Shown here piece after piece: positions 16,230 to 25,365 of a DNA stretch of 64,000 nucleotides (the first letter of the stretch is position 1; every line of letters begins with the position of its first letter). The stretch is from Chloracidobacterium sp. (GTDB lineage: Bacteria; Acidobacteriota; Blastocatellia; Pyrinomonadales; Pyrinomonadaceae), in assembly GCA_016720705.1 (NCBI GenBank), contig JADKKB010000005.1:620001-684000 (forward strand). Direction: 5' to 3'. The translations under genes were made by a program, and so were the position numbers. The notes beneath the pieces are model-generated. The model made no database searches. It had not been told where the DNA came from and was given only the letters and a program-made list of their open reading frames with translations.

Positions 16230-18056
16230 CTATTTCTTTAACAATTGAATTCCCATGCCGCGGGCGAAAAGACCCGGCAGAGTGATCGGCAAACGTCCGG
16301 TAATATCCTGTTGGCCCGTGAGGGCACGACCAACCGCCCGTTGGAGGCTCGGCATGTCGCCATAGGCGACGAGGTAAGCGTTTATCTCCGGGAATGAACC
16401 AAGTACATACGGATTGCCAAAACTGACGCCGACCACCGTCTTTTTAGCGGCTATCAGATCTTTTAGCAACGCCGCACCCCCATCGGGAATGCCGACGCTG
16501 TTTTTGGCACCCGACCGAACGCGGCCATATAGTCCCACGACGACGATATCGGCGCCGGCAGTGGTGGCGGCTGCAGCGGCAATTTGCTCAGGCGTCGAAT
16601 TTTCCTGGAGATATGCCGGGGTGAATCGAACGCCGGCCGCACGGAGCGAACCGTTTAGGCTCGCCATAGTCTGTGGGCCGTCAAACCCATTTGATATGCC
16701 TAGAACGGCGATGCGTTTCGACCGATCGAGCGGGATCGCTCCGCCTCCGTTATTGACGAGCGTAAGGGCCTTGGTCGCGATGTCGTCAGTCAACTTTGTA
16801 GTTTCGACGCCCGAAACGATCTGATCTATCTGATCGACCGGAGTAGTGCGGTCGTCGAATAGGCCGACCTCGTATTTCCACGCAAGCTGCCGTCGAACCG
16901 ATTCATTTAGCCGCTCCATCGGAATACGGCCGCTTTTGACAGCATCGGTGAGGCCACGCAGCATAGCATCGACATCCGCCGGCTTTTCGAGGATATCGGT
17001 GCCGGCGAGAAAAGCTCGGACGCCCGCTTCCTCCTGTGTAAAGTAGATCGTCAGGCCGCTCATACTCATCGCATCGGAAACGATCAGCCCCTTAAAATCA
17101 AGGTCTTTGCGAAGAATATCGGTTTGAACTTTGTAGGAAAGCGTCGCGGGTATCGTCGCCTTTTCCTTAACGATCTCGGCCCCGGCCTCGGCATCGCCGC
17201 CGCGATAGTTGGCAAGCGGCTTGATCTCTTCGCCGTCGATCTGGGGCAGAGCAATGTGAGCGATCATTACCGACGCGATCCCGCCTTTTACGGCGGCTCG
17301 GAAGGGCACCAATTCTGTTTTTTCGAGGCTCTCGCGAGAGTGATCAATGATGGGGAGCCCGCGGTGCGAGTCGACTGCGGTGTCGCCGTGTCCGGGAAAG
17401 TGCTTGGCGGTGGCAATGACCTTTTGACTCTGGATGCCCTGAGCAAAGGCGACGCCAAAGCGTGCTACATCGGACGGATCTTCGCCAAAACTCCGGACGT
17501 TGATAACGGGATTAGCGGCATTATTATTGACGTCCAGTACCGGAGCATAAACGTGCCGGATGCCGATCGCCTTTGCCTCGCGTCCTGTGATAACGCCCAT
17601 TCTGCGGGCATACTCCGGTTCGCCGGTTGCGGCAACGGCCATCGCCCAGGGGAAGTTCGTCGCGTCTTCAAAACGCATTCCAATACCGGTTTCGGCATCG
17701 AGCGACATCAGTAGAGGCAATTTTGCCAATGACTGCATACGATTGGCAAGAATCGTCGTTTCGTAAAGCGGTGCACCGAAAAAGATGATCCCGCCGATCT
17801 TATTCTCGACCACCTGCCGCTGGAGGTCCTTAAAAAAAGGGCTCTCGCGGTTAGCAAATTTGGCGTTTACCCCGACGTGGACGAGTTGGCCGACCTTTTC
17901 CTCGACCGACATCTTTTCTAGGACTTTATCGGCGTGACTCCACGCCTTTTTAGACGGACTCCACCCCTGAGACTGAACGGGGCGGGTCGGCGCGGTGCCG
18001 GCTAGCGAGTTCAGAATCAATATAAGCGATATTACTAGACTAAACAGAAACTTCAT
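16230..18056 (-). CDS. nagZ: Exported glycoside hydrolase family 3 beta-N-acetylglucosaminidase
   Basis: 608 residues. An N-terminal signal peptide (MKFLFSLVISLILILNSLAG) indicates export or lipid-side location, unlike cytosolic E. coli NagZ. The GH3 barrel shows the NagZ signature KHFPGHGDTAVDSH (218-231), whose Asp-His pair is the acid/base, and VSDAMSMSG with nucleophile Asp328. A second domain (about 400-600) resembles the GH3 C-terminal domain, as in two-domain Bacillus-type NagZ. It removes GlcNAc from muropeptides or wall fragments. Its start overlaps the symporter gene by 17 bases, so the two are translationally linked. Confidence 0.9.
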   Translation of the reverse strand: MKFLFSLVISLILILNSLAGTAPTRPVQSQGWSPSKKAWSHADKVLEKMSVEEKVGQLVHVGVNAKFANRESPFFKDLQRQVVENKIGGIIFFGAPLYETTILANRMQSLAKLPLLMSLDAETGIGMRFEDATNFPWAMAVAATGEPEYARRMGVITGREAKAIGIRHVYAPVLDVNNNAANPVINVRSFGEDPSDVARFGVAFAQGIQSQKVIATAKHFPGHGDTAVDSHRGLPIIDHSRESLEKTELVPFRAAVKGGIASVMIAHIALPQIDGEEIKPLANYRGGDAEAGAEIVKEKATIPATLSYKVQTDILRKDLDFKGLIVSDAMSMSGLTIYFTQEEAGVRAFLAGTDILEKPADVDAMLRGLTDAVKSGRIPMERLNESVRRQLAWKYEVGLFDDRTTPVDQIDQIVSGVETTKLTDDIATKALTLVNNGGGAIPLDRSKRIAVLGISNGFDGPQTMASLNGSLRAAGVRFTPAYLQENSTPEQIAAAAATTAGADIVVVGLYGRVRSGAKNSVGIPDGGAALLKDLIAAKKTVVGVSFGNPYVLGSFPEINAYLVAYGDMPSLQRAVGRALTGQQDITGRLPITLPGLFARGMGIQLLKK

Positions 18057-19554
18057 CTTTGTTGTTGGGTAAGATCAGAGTCGCTAAAAATGCGACCACT
18101 ACGGTTGTAATGCTGCCGATCAGAGCGTACCACGTCCAAGCGACCTTGGTGCCGAGCAAGATATACAGCATCAATGATATGCTCGCGATCATACCGATCA
18201 AAGCGTGAATTTCGCGGGCCCGCTTGAGAAACGTGCCAACCAGAAAGACGCCGAGTATCGGCCCGTTGATCAACGATGCGACTGACAGAGCGAGAGCCAG
18301 GGCAGACTCGCCGGACTTCATAAACGCGATGGCAACGAGGATCTGGATTATGCCGACGATCACCGTCAGCCAACCGGCCAATTTGACCAGATGACCGTCC
18401 GACTTGTTTTTAGCAAACGGTTTGTAAAGGTCATTGACCGCCGTTGCGGCAATGGAATTGAGCGATGACGACAGCGCCGCCGCAAAGATCGCCGCTACAA
18501 CCAAGCCGGAAAGTCCGGGCGGCATATGCTCGGTAATGAAATTAGGAAAAACCTGGTCACCTTTTAGAAAAGGGAAGTTGGCCGAGATCCCGGATCCGAC
18601 AACGCCGGCCTGAGCATAGTCCGGCGAATTGAACGGAGCGTAAAACGCGAACAGCAGAACGCCGATAAATAAAAATCCGATAAATTGCCCAAGTACGACT
18701 GCTCCGGACGAAAGCAAAGCGAGCGATGCCGACGCCGGCTTTTTGGTGCAAAGATAACGCTGAACCAGATATTGGTCAGTGCCGTGAGTCGACATTGTCA
18801 GAAAACAGCCGCCGAAAAGGCCCGCCCAAAACGTATATGTCTTGGTCATATCCCAACCAAAATCGAATACGCTGAATTTGTTGAACTGTTCGCCGAGAGC
18901 GACTGCATGCGAAAATCCGCCGTCGATATTTTGAATAAGTACGACCGCTGCAGCGATCGCGCCGCCGATGTAGATGACGAGTTGCACGACCTCGACCCAG
19001 ATAACCGCTTCCATTCCACCGTAAAAGGTGAAAATGATCATCACGATACCCAACAAGACGATCGAGCCGATAATAATGGTCGTCGCGTCCGATCCCGGAT
19101 TAAATGATGTGTAAACTGCCGCCAGAACGATCGCCGTCAAAAGCAGTCTCACGCCGTCGGCGACGTTACGCATTACAACGAAGAGAGCCGACGCCAGCAT
19201 CTTGACACGCGTGCCAAAGCGGTCGCCGAGCAATTGATACACGGTCTGCAACTCGCCCTTGAAATACATTGGGATAAATATGACCGAGATCACGATGCGG
19301 CCGAGCATATAGCCGAAGACAAGCTGCAAGAATTGAAAATTGCCGTTTTTGGCAAATGCGATGCCCGGCACTGATACGAATGTGATCGTGCTCGTTTCTG
19401 TCGCAACGATCGACATCGCGATCGCCCACCAGGGCACTGATCTGTCACCTACAAAGTAGTCCTCGGTAGTTTCCTGTTTGCCGGAAAAAAGGATACCGAA
19501 GGCGGTAATGCCGATCAGGTACCCAAAGATGATGATCAGGTCGAGTGTTTGCAT
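18040..19554 (-). CDS. Sodium:solute symporter (SSS family)
   Basis: 504 residues with about thirteen hydrophobic helices. It opens with LDLIIIFGYLIGITAFGILF and the family's QETTEDYFVGDRSVPWWAIA sodium-site helix; ETSTITFVSVPG and DQYLVQRYLCTK follow. It resembles the SGLT/NanT-like sugar branch of SSS transporters. It sits between murQ and nagZ in one operon, so the expected cargo is an amino sugar such as MurNAc, GlcNAc or their disaccharide; this is inferred from context. No phosphotransferase system is present here, which fits import of unphosphorylated sugar followed by the kinase encoded upstream. Confidence 0.9.
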   Translation of the reverse strand: MQTLDLIIIFGYLIGITAFGILFSGKQETTEDYFVGDRSVPWWAIAMSIVATETSTITFVSVPGIAFAKNGNFQFLQLVFGYMLGRIVISVIFIPMYFKGELQTVYQLLGDRFGTRVKMLASALFVVMRNVADGVRLLLTAIVLAAVYTSFNPGSDATTIIIGSIVLLGIVMIIFTFYGGMEAVIWVEVVQLVIYIGGAIAAAVVLIQNIDGGFSHAVALGEQFNKFSVFDFGWDMTKTYTFWAGLFGGCFLTMSTHGTDQYLVQRYLCTKKPASASLALLSSGAVVLGQFIGFLFIGVLLFAFYAPFNSPDYAQAGVVGSGISANFPFLKGDQVFPNFITEHMPPGLSGLVVAAIFAAALSSSLNSIAATAVNDLYKPFAKNKSDGHLVKLAGWLTVIVGIIQILVAIAFMKSGESALALALSVASLINGPILGVFLVGTFLKRAREIHALIGMIASISLMLYILLGTKVAWTWYALIGSITTVVVAFLATLILPNNKDEVSV

Positions 19555-19597
19555 AGCAATTCGGGGACGAGCGAAAAGGTCTGTCTTAAATTAAAAC

Positions 19598-20515
19598 TTA
19601 ATTTTCCAAGAGTAACACAGCATCTGCAACGACAAAGTTGGTGCGCTCGAGTGCGTCACGTGCCGCAATAGGACCTTTGCGTGTAATAAACATAACCAGT
19701 GCCACACGCAGGTCACCGCCGCCCTCCTCGAGCAGCGTTGCGGCCGAGCGTTCGTCAAGAGCAGTTTCCGCCATCAAAATACGCAGGGAACGCTCTTTTA
19801 GTTTGATATTCGATGACTTGACGTTAGTCATCCGGTTGCCCTTGACGTATCCGAGGCGGATCATCGTCAGCGTCGAGATCAGATTAAGAACCATTTTTTG
19901 GGCAGTTCCCGCTTTCATACGGGTCGATCCGGTAATGGCTTCGGGGCCGACGACCGGAATGATCGATGATTCTGCCTCGGCCGTGATCGCAGAATCAGGA
20001 ACACAGGTCAGGCAAGCCGTAAAGCAACCGATCGATCGGGCGTATCTGACGGCACCGATCGTGTACGGCGTTCGGCCGGATGCCGCAATGCCGATGACGA
20101 CGTCATTTGAATCCAAATTTCGCTGACGCAGGTCTTCGGGCCCTTGATCGAAGTCATCTTCGCTCGATTCGGTTGCCTTATACAATGCATCATATCCGCC
20201 GGCGATGACGCCTTGCACCATCTCATACGGGACGCCGAACGTCGGCGGGATCTCGGATGCGTCGAGTACGCCTAGCCGACCGCTGGTGCCGGTTCCGACG
20301 TAAAACAGCCGCCCACCACCCTTGATCTGCTCGACTATGCGATCGACCACTGATGCGATAACCGGCAGGACGCTTTCGACCGCGTCGGCAACGAGTTTGT
20401 CCTCATTATTAATGAGCCGGGCGGCATCGAGCGTCGGCAGAGTATCGATCGCCGCGGTTTTCGAGTTCTCTTGCTCGGTGACCGGCAAGGCAATGGTTTT
20501 AGCGTCCAGATCCAT
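19598..20515 (-). CDS. murQ: N-acetylmuramic acid 6-phosphate etherase
   Basis: 305 residues, normal length. MurQ cleaves the lactyl ether of MurNAc-6-phosphate, giving GlcNAc-6-phosphate and D-lactate in the cytosol. The SIS-domain signature GTGTSGRLGVLDASEIPPTFG begins at residue 74 and includes the catalytic Glu88. GIAASGRTPYTIGAV and ITGSTRMKAGTAQKM are also canonical, and a C-terminal UBA-like helical part follows. It overlaps the 3' end of the upstream kinase gene by 17 bases with GGAA before its ATG, and is 43 bases ahead of the symporter. This is the anchor gene of the salvage operon. Confidence 0.97.
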   Translation of the reverse strand: MDLDAKTIALPVTEQENSKTAAIDTLPTLDAARLINNEDKLVADAVESVLPVIASVVDRIVEQIKGGGRLFYVGTGTSGRLGVLDASEIPPTFGVPYEMVQGVIAGGYDALYKATESSEDDFDQGPEDLRQRNLDSNDVVIGIAASGRTPYTIGAVRYARSIGCFTACLTCVPDSAITAEAESSIIPVVGPEAITGSTRMKAGTAQKMVLNLISTLTMIRLGYVKGNRMTNVKSSNIKLKERSLRILMAETALDERSAATLLEEGGGDLRVALVMFITRKGPIAARDALERTNFVVADAVLLLEN

Positions 20516-21476
20516 TTGTTCCGTTTTCGAGAGCCATCAATGCGGCTGCGTGCGATGGCGGCATCAGCGGTTCCGCCAGTTTTGCTTTTGGGGCGACGCG
20601 TTTAATGATCGCCCTCATTGGGGCTGTCACCAGGTCACCTGCGTTAAATACGCTACCTACGCAACCCACCGGGATCGCCATATCCTGAAGCCCCAATTTG
20701 GTGATTACGGCGGCCGCCGCTGTGCCAAGTTCTCGGCCTGCATCCTCCAATATCTCGATCGCGATCTTATCACCGTCTGCGGCGGTTTCGGAGACGAATC
20801 TGGCAAATCCGGCGATGCGGCTGTTGTCCATCTTCGGGGCGTATATCGCACCGATCAGATTTTCGATATTTGAAGCACGAAAATATTCGGCCGCACTGTC
20901 GCTCAACTTAGTTGCCGGGCCGCGGCCGTCCGATGCCTTAGCCACCCGATGCAGGGCTTCGCCGGCGATGCCTCGGCCGCCGCCCTCGTCGCCCGCGACC
21001 GGGCCCCAACCTCCGGCGACTGCCGTCTCGCCCGCCTCGTTAATACCGAAACAGATCGACCCCGTCCCGGCGATAACGACGATGCCGGCCTTGCCGAGCG
21101 TAGTGCCGTAAAGAGCTATTTCCGCATCGGTGGTGACTCTAACCTTACGGACCCGAAATCGAAGGCCAAAGCTCTCACGAACGCGTTCACGAATGTCCTG
21201 TCGGCGAACGCCGGCGAGGCCGAGTGTTGCTCCGACGATGTCGCCGCGCGAAACGCCGCCCGAGTCACAGGCGGCATCGATGGCTTTAGCAATATTTGCG
21301 ACGGCCGTTTCGACGCCGACCCGTAGAGGATTCGACGGCCCGCCGGTGCCTTCGGCGACGACTTCCTTTGCCTCATTCATCAACGCGACATTAGTTTTTG
21401 TGCCGCCTCCGTCAACTCCCAGATATAGAAGGTACGACCGGCCCTTGCGACTTTTAGTTTTGGTAATTTTCGGCAT
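20499..21476 (-). CDS. murK: BadF/BadG-type amino-sugar kinase (MurNAc/GlcNAc kinase)
   Basis: 325 residues, ASKHA-fold kinase of the BadF/BadG/BcrA/BcrD family. Visible: phosphate-1 loop GVDGGGTKT (20-28), likely catalytic Asp117 in TTDAEIALYG, phosphate-2 loop IAGTGSICFG (135-144) and AGGWGPVAGDEGGGRGI, typical of GlcNAc and MurNAc kinases. As the first gene of an operon with murQ and a transporter, it probably phosphorylates MurNAc (and perhaps GlcNAc) at O-6, as MurK does in Clostridium and Tannerella. The symbol is inferred from context; a pure GlcNAc kinase is possible. A possible promoter reads TTGATT-17-AAGAAT in the gap to lysR. Confidence 0.85.
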   Translation of the reverse strand: MPKITKTKSRKGRSYLLYLGVDGGGTKTNVALMNEAKEVVAEGTGGPSNPLRVGVETAVANIAKAIDAACDSGGVSRGDIVGATLGLAGVRRQDIRERVRESFGLRFRVRKVRVTTDAEIALYGTTLGKAGIVVIAGTGSICFGINEAGETAVAGGWGPVAGDEGGGRGIAGEALHRVAKASDGRGPATKLSDSAAEYFRASNIENLIGAIYAPKMDNSRIAGFARFVSETAADGDKIAIEILEDAGRELGTAAAAVITKLGLQDMAIPVGCVGSVFNAGDLVTAPMRAIIKRVAPKAKLAEPLMPPSHAAALMALENGTNGSGR

Positions 21477-21603
21477 CGGCGAACAGGTGAAATGCGAAAA
21501 TGAACACTTCTATTCTTGGGCATACTTGACTTATAATCAAATTTAACGGATTTTATGTAGTCGATAAGCTAAACTAATCGCACATTCGGAGCGCGGACGA
21601 CCT

Positions 21604-22521
21604 ATGGAGATAAGACAACTAAAGGCATTTTTGGCGATTGCCGAAGCTAAGACGTTCACGGCTGGGGCTCGCCGCGTCAACGTCACGCAGGCAGCGATAT
21701 CAATGCAGATCAGGCAACTCGAGGACGAGGTCGGACTGCCGCTATTTACGCGGACGCCGAGGCGAGTGATCATCACTGAGGCGGGCGAGTACCTGCTCGA
21801 ACGTGCCCGAAAGATCCTGCGCGAACACGATACGGCCCTGGCGGAGATCGCCGAGCTTGGTGGTGCCGAGCACGGGCGACTGCGGATCGGTTCAGCGTCA
21901 GCGATGTTTGCTACCCAGCAACTGCCGGGCATTATGCAAATGCTGCGCGTAAAGTTTCCGAATTCGGAGCTTTGCGTAAGCTCGGGTACGAGTAACGCTT
22001 TGGTCGATAAGATAATGCACGGCGAGATCGACACCGCGTTTGTGTCGCTCCCGGTCGAAAACTCGAGCATCACGGCCGATCTATTATTTAGCGATGAGAT
22101 CGTCGCGATCGCACACCCGACGCATAGGTTTGCCAAAGAGCGCTTTATTTCTGCCGCAGCACTTGCCGGAGAAAAACTGATACTCGGCGAACGCGGCGGT
22201 AATACTCGCCGAATGGTTGACGAGTTTTTCAACGCAGCGAATGTCCGGCCGAACGTCGTGATGGAGCTTTCGCGGCAGGAAGCGATCAACCAAATGGTCG
22301 AAAATAATCTGGGTGTCGGGATCGCCGGTGCCAAGTCCGTGTCGAAGGAGATCCGCGACGGCAAACTCGTGTCGTGGGGCATCGAGGGAGCTGAGATCCA
22401 ATGGGAACTAGGGCTTGCGCGGCTTAGAGGTGGATATTTTTCGCCGATCGCGAAAGAATTTTCGAGACTTTGCAAAGAGAGCTTTATCGAACGCGATAAA
22501 GAGCTAAAAGCCCGAAAATAA
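21604..22521 (+). CDS. LysR-family transcriptional regulator
   Basis: 305 residues. An N-terminal winged helix-turn-helix (MEIRQLKAFLAIAEAKTF.. to about residue 65, with NVTQAAISMQIRQLEDEVG) is followed by a two-lobed LysR substrate-binding domain. The binding domain is most like the CbbR/CysL branch (GRLRIGSASAMFATQQLPGIM). It is divergent from the murK operon across 127 bases, the usual position for a LysR regulator of its neighbour, and lies upstream of the namZ fusion on the same strand. Control of the amino-sugar genes, with an intermediate such as MurNAc-6-P as effector, is an inference from position. Confidence 0.9.
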   Translation: MEIRQLKAFLAIAEAKTFTAGARRVNVTQAAISMQIRQLEDEVGLPLFTRTPRRVIITEAGEYLLERARKILREHDTALAEIAELGGAEHGRLRIGSASAMFATQQLPGIMQMLRVKFPNSELCVSSGTSNALVDKIMHGEIDTAFVSLPVENSSITADLLFSDEIVAIAHPTHRFAKERFISAAALAGEKLILGERGGNTRRMVDEFFNAANVRPNVVMELSRQEAINQMVENNLGVGIAGAKSVSKEIRDGKLVSWGIEGAEIQWELGLARLRGGYFSPIAKEFSRLCKESFIERDKELKARK

Positions 22522-22589
22522 ATAGCCGCACATAAACGCGGATAACGCAGATAAGAAATTATTTATTTATTCCAAGATTTGATCACATT

Positions 22590-25169
22590 ATGACTAGCAG
22601 ATTTCGGAGCTTTTTTTGGCTTTCTCTTTTTATCGGCGTTCTTCTGTGTTTATCTGCGGTTAGTTCTCCCTCACAGGGTCTACCGGTTGCGGCACCGCAA
22701 ACGGTCGGGATGAACGCGGCGAAGCTGAATCAGATCGACGCTCTGGTTGCCGACGCGATCAAAGATAAAAAACTTCCCGGTGCGGTCGTGCTGGTCGGGC
22801 ACAAAGGAAAGATCGTCTTCCGCAAAGCCTACGGCAACCGCTCATTAGTTCCGACGGTCGAAAAAATGACGGTCGATACGATCTTTGATCTCGCGTCCTT
22901 AACAAAACCGATAGCAACTGCTACGTCGATAATGATCCTCGTCGAACAAGGCAAACTTCGCCTGAACGATACGATCGGGATGTACATTCCCGATATCGAC
23001 GACCCCGAAGCGAAGAAAGTCACCATCCAACAGCTTCTCACGCACACCTCCGGCTACCGTCCCGATTTCGACCTCGGCGAAAAATGGACCGGGCGGGATG
23101 GCATGCTCGCGGCATTAAAGAAGGAGAAACTGAGAAATCCGCCGGGGACGAGGTTTGTTTATTCGGATATTGGGTTTATTGTGCTGGGAGACATTGTCTT
23201 TAGAATTACGGGTAGACCATTAAACCTATTTGCGGAAGAAACATTTCTTGACCCGCTGACTGCGAAGCCTACATTCGTGCACGGCGACACGCGGTTTGTT
23301 GATCTGAAGAATCCAAGGAAGATCTTTGTTCACGACCGTGTAATCACGGAGGGTACGAATAACACAGATTATGCCCCAGCGGAGAACATAAGAGGTCAGA
23401 GTAATTATCTCGGTTCGACTTTTGAAGGCGACGCAAAAACTGGGGACAAGATTTTGCGCGGACAAGTGCATGATCCGACTGCATTTCGAATGGGCGGTGT
23501 TGCCGGCCACGCAGGTCTTTTCTCCACCGCTGACGATCTCGCCCGTTACTGCCAAATGCTGCTGAACGGCGGGACGCTGGTTGGGAAACGGGTGATGTCA
23601 GCTCAGACCGTCGCACGAATGACCGCTCCGATCGTGGTTTCGGAAACGGGAGATGCACGTGGGCTTGGGTGGGATATTAATACTTCGTTCTCGTCCAATC
23701 GCGGCGAGCTTTTTCCGCTTGGGTCGTTTGGGCATACGGGTTTTACGGGGACGAGCGTTTGGATCGACCGGGTTTCGGGGACGTTTGTTGTTTTCCTCTC
23801 GAACCGCGTTCACCCGGACGGCAAAGGTGATGTTACACCGGTGCGGGCGAAGGTCGCGACCGTTGTCGCGTCCGCGATAGAAGACACGCCGATCGAGGTT
23901 TATAGGCTCGCTGAGAGTACATATAATTCTGCGATCGCTGCTCAGGTGCCGCGATTTAGGAAATTCGTCGCGGCTGCGAATCGTCCGGCAGCAACGGCAT
24001 CGGCGGCCTCGCCGGTGGCAAGCAAGATGCTTGCCGCTCCAGTCCTCAACGGCATCGACATTCTCGAACGCGACAAGTTCAAACAGCTCGAAGGCCTTAA
24101 GATCGGGCTTGTCACCAATCATACCGGACGCAACCTTGCCGGTAAGCAGACGATCGACATCCTGAAAGAAGTTCCGAATGTACAACTTGTGTCGCTGTTT
24201 GCACCGGAACACGGCATTCGCGGGGAACTCGATCAGGCAAAGATCGACGATGGTAAAGACGAGAAAACTGGGTTGCCGATATACTCGCTCTACGGCGAAA
24301 CCCGGCGGCCCAAGCCGGAGCAACTTAGGGATCTCGACGCGATCGTCTATGACATTCAGGATATCGGAGCGAGATTTTATACCTACACGGCGACGCTCAA
24401 GAATGTCCTGGAGGAGGCGGCAAAGGCAGGGAAGCCCGTCTTCATTCTCGACCGTCCAAACCCGATAAACGGCAACGCCGTCGAAGGTTCGCTTGCCGAC
24501 GAAGATAAACTTTCCTTCATTGCCGCCCACACGACGCCTGTGCGTTATGGCCTGACGATCGGCGAACTCGGGCAAATGATGAACGCCGAGCGAAAGATCG
24601 GTGCTGACCTCCGGGTGATCAAGATGGAAGGCTGGACGCGGGCTATGTGGTTTGACGAGACAGGACAGACTTGGGTCAACCCGAGCCCGAATATGCGTTC
24701 TTTGACCGAGGCAACTCTGTATCCCGGCATCGGGCTGCTGGAGACGACAAATGTCAGCGTCGGTCGAGGGACTGACACGCCCTTTGAGATCGTCGGTGCT
24801 CCGTGGTTGGACGGCCGAAAGCTTGCCGCGTTTCTGAATCATCGAAATATCAAAGGTGTGCGGTTTGTACCCGTAAGATTTAAGCCCACGACCTCCGTCT
24901 TTAAGGACGAAGAATGCAGCGGTATTAATATCATTGTCACCGATCGCGACTCTTTCAACTCGGTCCGAACCGGCTTTGAAATAGCTGCCGGATTGCGAAA
25001 ACTCTACCCATCCGACTGGCAAGTCGAGAAATACGCCAGACTGCTTGTAAACGCCGAAGTGCTCGAATCGGTCAAACGCGGCGACACGCCGCAGATGATC
25101 GACGATGCGATGCGTACAAAAAATGAAGAATTTGCGCGTCGTCGGGCATTATATTTGCTTTACAAATAG
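22590..25169 (+). CDS. Exported serine hydrolase (beta-lactamase fold) fused to NamZ exo-N-acetylmuramidase
   Basis: 859 residues with a signal peptide to about residue 29. Residues 38-445 are a class C beta-lactamase/PBP4-like serine hydrolase: SLTK (103-106) holds the nucleophile, YSD (191-193) replaces YxN and GHTG (381-384) is the third motif. A Pro/Ala linker (about 463-485) follows, then residues 487-859 are a DUF1343 (NamZ, GH171) domain with GLVTNHTG, FAPEHGIRG, DIQDIGARFYTY, ILDRPNPING and the conserved NPSPNM segment. NamZ removes non-reducing-end MurNAc from peptidoglycan chains. The fusion would pair peptide or ester trimming with MurNAc release outside the cytoplasm. It is 68 bases downstream of lysR. 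Confidence 0.92.
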   Translation: MTSRFRSFFWLSLFIGVLLCLSAVSSPSQGLPVAAPQTVGMNAAKLNQIDALVADAIKDKKLPGAVVLVGHKGKIVFRKAYGNRSLVPTVEKMTVDTIFDLASLTKPIATATSIMILVEQGKLRLNDTIGMYIPDIDDPEAKKVTIQQLLTHTSGYRPDFDLGEKWTGRDGMLAALKKEKLRNPPGTRFVYSDIGFIVLGDIVFRITGRPLNLFAEETFLDPLTAKPTFVHGDTRFVDLKNPRKIFVHDRVITEGTNNTDYAPAENIRGQSNYLGSTFEGDAKTGDKILRGQVHDPTAFRMGGVAGHAGLFSTADDLARYCQMLLNGGTLVGKRVMSAQTVARMTAPIVVSETGDARGLGWDINTSFSSNRGELFPLGSFGHTGFTGTSVWIDRVSGTFVVFLSNRVHPDGKGDVTPVRAKVATVVASAIEDTPIEVYRLAESTYNSAIAAQVPRFRKFVAAANRPAATASAASPVASKMLAAPVLNGIDILERDKFKQLEGLKIGLVTNHTGRNLAGKQTIDILKEVPNVQLVSLFAPEHGIRGELDQAKIDDGKDEKTGLPIYSLYGETRRPKPEQLRDLDAIVYDIQDIGARFYTYTATLKNVLEEAAKAGKPVFILDRPNPINGNAVEGSLADEDKLSFIAAHTTPVRYGLTIGELGQMMNAERKIGADLRVIKMEGWTRAMWFDETGQTWVNPSPNMRSLTEATLYPGIGLLETTNVSVGRGTDTPFEIVGAPWLDGRKLAAFLNHRNIKGVRFVPVRFKPTTSVFKDEECSGINIIVTDRDSFNSVRTGFEIAAGLRKLYPSDWQVEKYARLLVNAEVLESVKRGDTPQMIDDAMRTKNEEFARRRALYLLYK

Positions 25170-25365
25170 TCAGTTCAGAGTTGTGAACATAAAAGAATTA
25201 GCACGACTGTAAGAAAGTAGCCATTTTATTACATTTACAGGATTTGGACGTATTTTTTGTATCCTGAGTGATAACGAAAATTTGAATAAATCTCCATAAA
25301 TGTCAATATTCCTTATGGATTAAACTCTTGGCTTCAGAAGAAAAATCGACAAAGGAAAGGAAAAT

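Noticed and set aside
21543..22475. 310-codon minus-strand frame opposite the LysR gene
   Set aside because: Antisense shadow of lysR; Ser/Arg-rich composition with no recognisable domain.
23598..25022. Long 474-codon minus-strand frame opposite the NamZ fusion gene
   Set aside because: It lies wholly antisense to a well-supported two-domain gene. Its translation is basic and low in hydrophobic cores, typical of a mirror frame in GC-rich DNA.
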